Source: Tolumonas sp008015085
GTDB taxonomy: Bacteria > Pseudomonadota > Gammaproteobacteria > Enterobacterales > Aeromonadaceae
Assembly: GCA_029265125.1 (NCBI GenBank)
Contig: JAJUJX010000001.1
Coordinates: forward strand, 1-64,000
Direction of reading: 5' to 3'
DNA: 64,000 bases
Part shown: in pieces, positions 62,582 through 64,000 of the stretch
Position numbering within the stretch: position 1 is the stretch's first letter
Layout: every line of letters begins with the position of its first letter
Program-made: the position numbers and the translations under genes
The notes under the pieces: generated by a model
What the model was told of the DNA's origin: nothing
Databases searched by the model: none
What the model saw: the letters and a program-made list of their open reading frames with translations, nothing else

Positions 62582-64000
62582 ATGACGATGCGTATCACCT
62601 TACCTGATTTTTCTTCTGCCCGTGTTCTGGTTGTGGGCGACATCATGCTGGATCGCTACTGGAGCGGCCCGACCCGCCGTATTTCGCCGGAGGCGCCGGT
62701 GCCAGTGGTGAAAGTCGAGAAGAATGAAGATCGTCCGGGAGGTGCCGCGAACGTCTCGCTGAACGTCGCAGCCTTAGGTGGTAAAACGACCCTGATTGGT
62801 TTTGTCGGACAAGATGAAGCTGCCGACAGCCTGGAAGCCAAATTAAACAAGCATAAAGTCAGTTTTGATTTGGTGAAGGTTAGCGAGCTGCCGACCATTA
62901 CCAAACTGCGTATTCTGAGCGGTAACCAACAGTTGATCCGTCTGGATTTTGAAGACTCATTCTCTACGGCCGATCCTGCCCCCTTACTGGCGAAAATTGA
63001 TGCGGCACTGCCTGATTTTGATGTGTTGATCCTCTCCGACTATGCCAAAGGGGCATTGACCTGTGTGCAGGATATTATTCAGCTGGCGCGTAAGCATAAG
63101 GTGCCGGTGCTGGTTGATCCGAAAGGAACCAGCTTTGAGAAATATCGTGGTGCCACTTTAATCAAACCCAACATGCTGGAATTTGAGACGATCGTTGGCA
63201 AAGTGAAAAACGAAGACGATCTGATCGAAAAAGCCAAAAATCTGCTGAATGAACTGGATCTGGAGGCCTTGCTGGTGACCCGGTCAGAAAATGGCATGCT
63301 GCTGGTTCGCCGCGGCGGTACGGTGCTGACACTGCGCACTCAGGCACGGGAAGTGTTCGATGTGACTGGTGCCGGTGATACGGTCGTCGGTACGCTGGCA
63401 ACGGCATTGTCTGCAGGTAAATCGCTGGAAGAAGCCTGCGCTATTGCCAACAGCGCTGCGGGTGTTGTCGTGGCGAAACTGGGCACATCGACGGTCAGCC
63501 CGCAGGAGCTGGCGCAGGCACTGCATGAGCATAGCAGTATGGAGCAGGCATTTGGTGTCATGAGCGAAGCCGAGCTGAAAACTGCAGTACTGGCGGCACG
63601 TCGCCGTGGTGAGAAGATTGTGATGACCAACGGCTGTTTCGATATTCTGCATGCCGGTCATGTTTCTTATCTGAAAGCGGCGCGTAGACTCGGTGATCGT
63701 CTTATTGTGGCGGTGAATACTGATGCGTCCGTTCGTCGCCTGAAAGGCGAAAAACGCCCGATCGTACCGGAAGATCAACGCATGGCTGTGTTGTCAGCAC
63801 TGGACTCGGTCGACTGGGTGGTACCGTTCAGTGAAGACACACCACAGCGGGTGATTGCCGGCATTCTGCCGGATCTGCTGGTGAAAGGTGGTGACTATAA
63901 GCCGGAAGAGATTGCCGGTTATGCGGAAGTGACCGCCAATGGTGGTGAAGTCCGCGTACTGCATTTTGAAGATGGTTGCTCGACCAGCAATATTGTGAAG
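62582..64000 (+). CDS. hldE: Bifunctional heptose kinase/adenylyltransferase HldE (partial, C-terminus off window)
   Basis: The product makes ADP-D-glycero-beta-D-manno-heptose for the LPS inner core. The PfkB-type kinase domain (about 1-318) has RPGGAANVSLNVAALG and DVTGAGDTVVG, with catalytic Asp near 266. The cytidylyltransferase-like domain has TNGCFDILHAGHVSYL (His357 and His360) and ISSTD-equivalent residues near the end. The window ends exactly on a codon boundary after residue 473, so only a few C-terminal residues are missing. A second in-frame ATG at 62588 is closer to the E. coli start. Confidence 0.96.
   Translation, partial: MTMRITLPDFSSARVLVVGDIMLDRYWSGPTRRISPEAPVPVVKVEKNEDRPGGAANVSLNVAALGGKTTLIGFVGQDEAADSLEAKLNKHKVSFDLVKVSELPTITKLRILSGNQQLIRLDFEDSFSTADPAPLLAKIDAALPDFDVLILSDYAKGALTCVQDIIQLARKHKVPVLVDPKGTSFEKYRGATLIKPNMLEFETIVGKVKNEDDLIEKAKNLLNELDLEALLVTRSENGMLLVRRGGTVLTLRTQAREVFDVTGAGDTVVGTLATALSAGKSLEEACAIANSAAGVVVAKLGTSTVSPQELAQALHEHSSMEQAFGVMSEAELKTAVLAARRRGEKIVMTNGCFDILHAGHVSYLKAARRLGDRLIVAVNTDASVRRLKGEKRPIVPEDQRMAVLSALDSVDWVVPFSEDTPQRVIAGILPDLLVKGGDYKPEEIAGYAEVTANGGEVRVLHFEDGCSTSNIVK

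Overview
The window looks like a chromosomal segment of a gammaproteobacterium close to Aeromonadaceae, most like Tolumonas. The basis is a complete type II secretion cluster in gspC-N order, enterobacterial/aeromonad-like UvrD, TrmA, NudE, ArgP/ArgO, SpeA, NrdG and HldE proteins, and an apparently mid-range G+C. The genus is inferred from family resemblance, not from a search. I see no rRNA, tRNA, CRISPR array, insertion sequence or prophage.

Layout. (1) 1-6605, minus strand: an auxiliary type VI secretion module, hcp, vgrG, a DUF4123 chaperone/adaptor gene and a large rhs gene that runs off the left edge, so its toxin tip and immunity gene lie outside. No core T6SS genes are present. An intrinsic terminator separates hcp from vgrG. 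(2) 6.9-19.1 kb: envelope and ion functions. These are a cytochrome b561, a secreted DUF3857/transglutaminase-like protein, the SstT Ser/Thr symporter, a divergent dmeR-dmeF metal efflux pair with a textbook RcnR-type operator, an mprF-acvB-like lipid aminoacylation operon, a lemA/M48 protease pair and a small secreted Lys/Ala-rich protein. (3) 19.2-30.9 kb: uvrD, an unknown membrane protein plus kup, then a tripartite RND efflux operon with a divergent TetR regulator. (4) 30.9-45.6 kb: a GGDEF/EAL sensor protein and the gspCDEFGHIJKLMN operon, with most genes overlapping by 1-11 nt or nearly abutting. (5) 45.7-52.7 kb: nudE, a two-gene unit of unknown function (a 727-residue secreted protein plus a DUF3142 protein), the divergent argP/argO pair, an Hsp20 with a sigma32-like promoter, and trmA. 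(6) 52.8-64 kb: a DUF5610 protein, a cobalamin riboswitch with btuB, speA, a DASS-family transporter, nrdG, a periplasmic alpha-carbonic anhydrase, an LpxL-type acyltransferase, and hldE cut by the right edge.

How the parts connect. Much of the window serves the cell envelope: two protein secretion systems, one efflux pump, lipid A and heptose synthesis, lysyl-lipid modification, and outer membrane B12 uptake. Transcription units are well separated by recognisable hairpin terminators, several of which serve convergent gene pairs.

The most interesting items are the hcp/vgrG/DUF4123/rhs module with no N-terminal PAAR seen in Rhs, the (GACCAC)15 microsatellite encoding a His-Asp ladder in DmeF under an exact RcnR-type operator, the mprF-acvB-like pair, and the undescribed 727-residue/DUF3142 unit. 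No entirely new system can be claimed from sequence alone.
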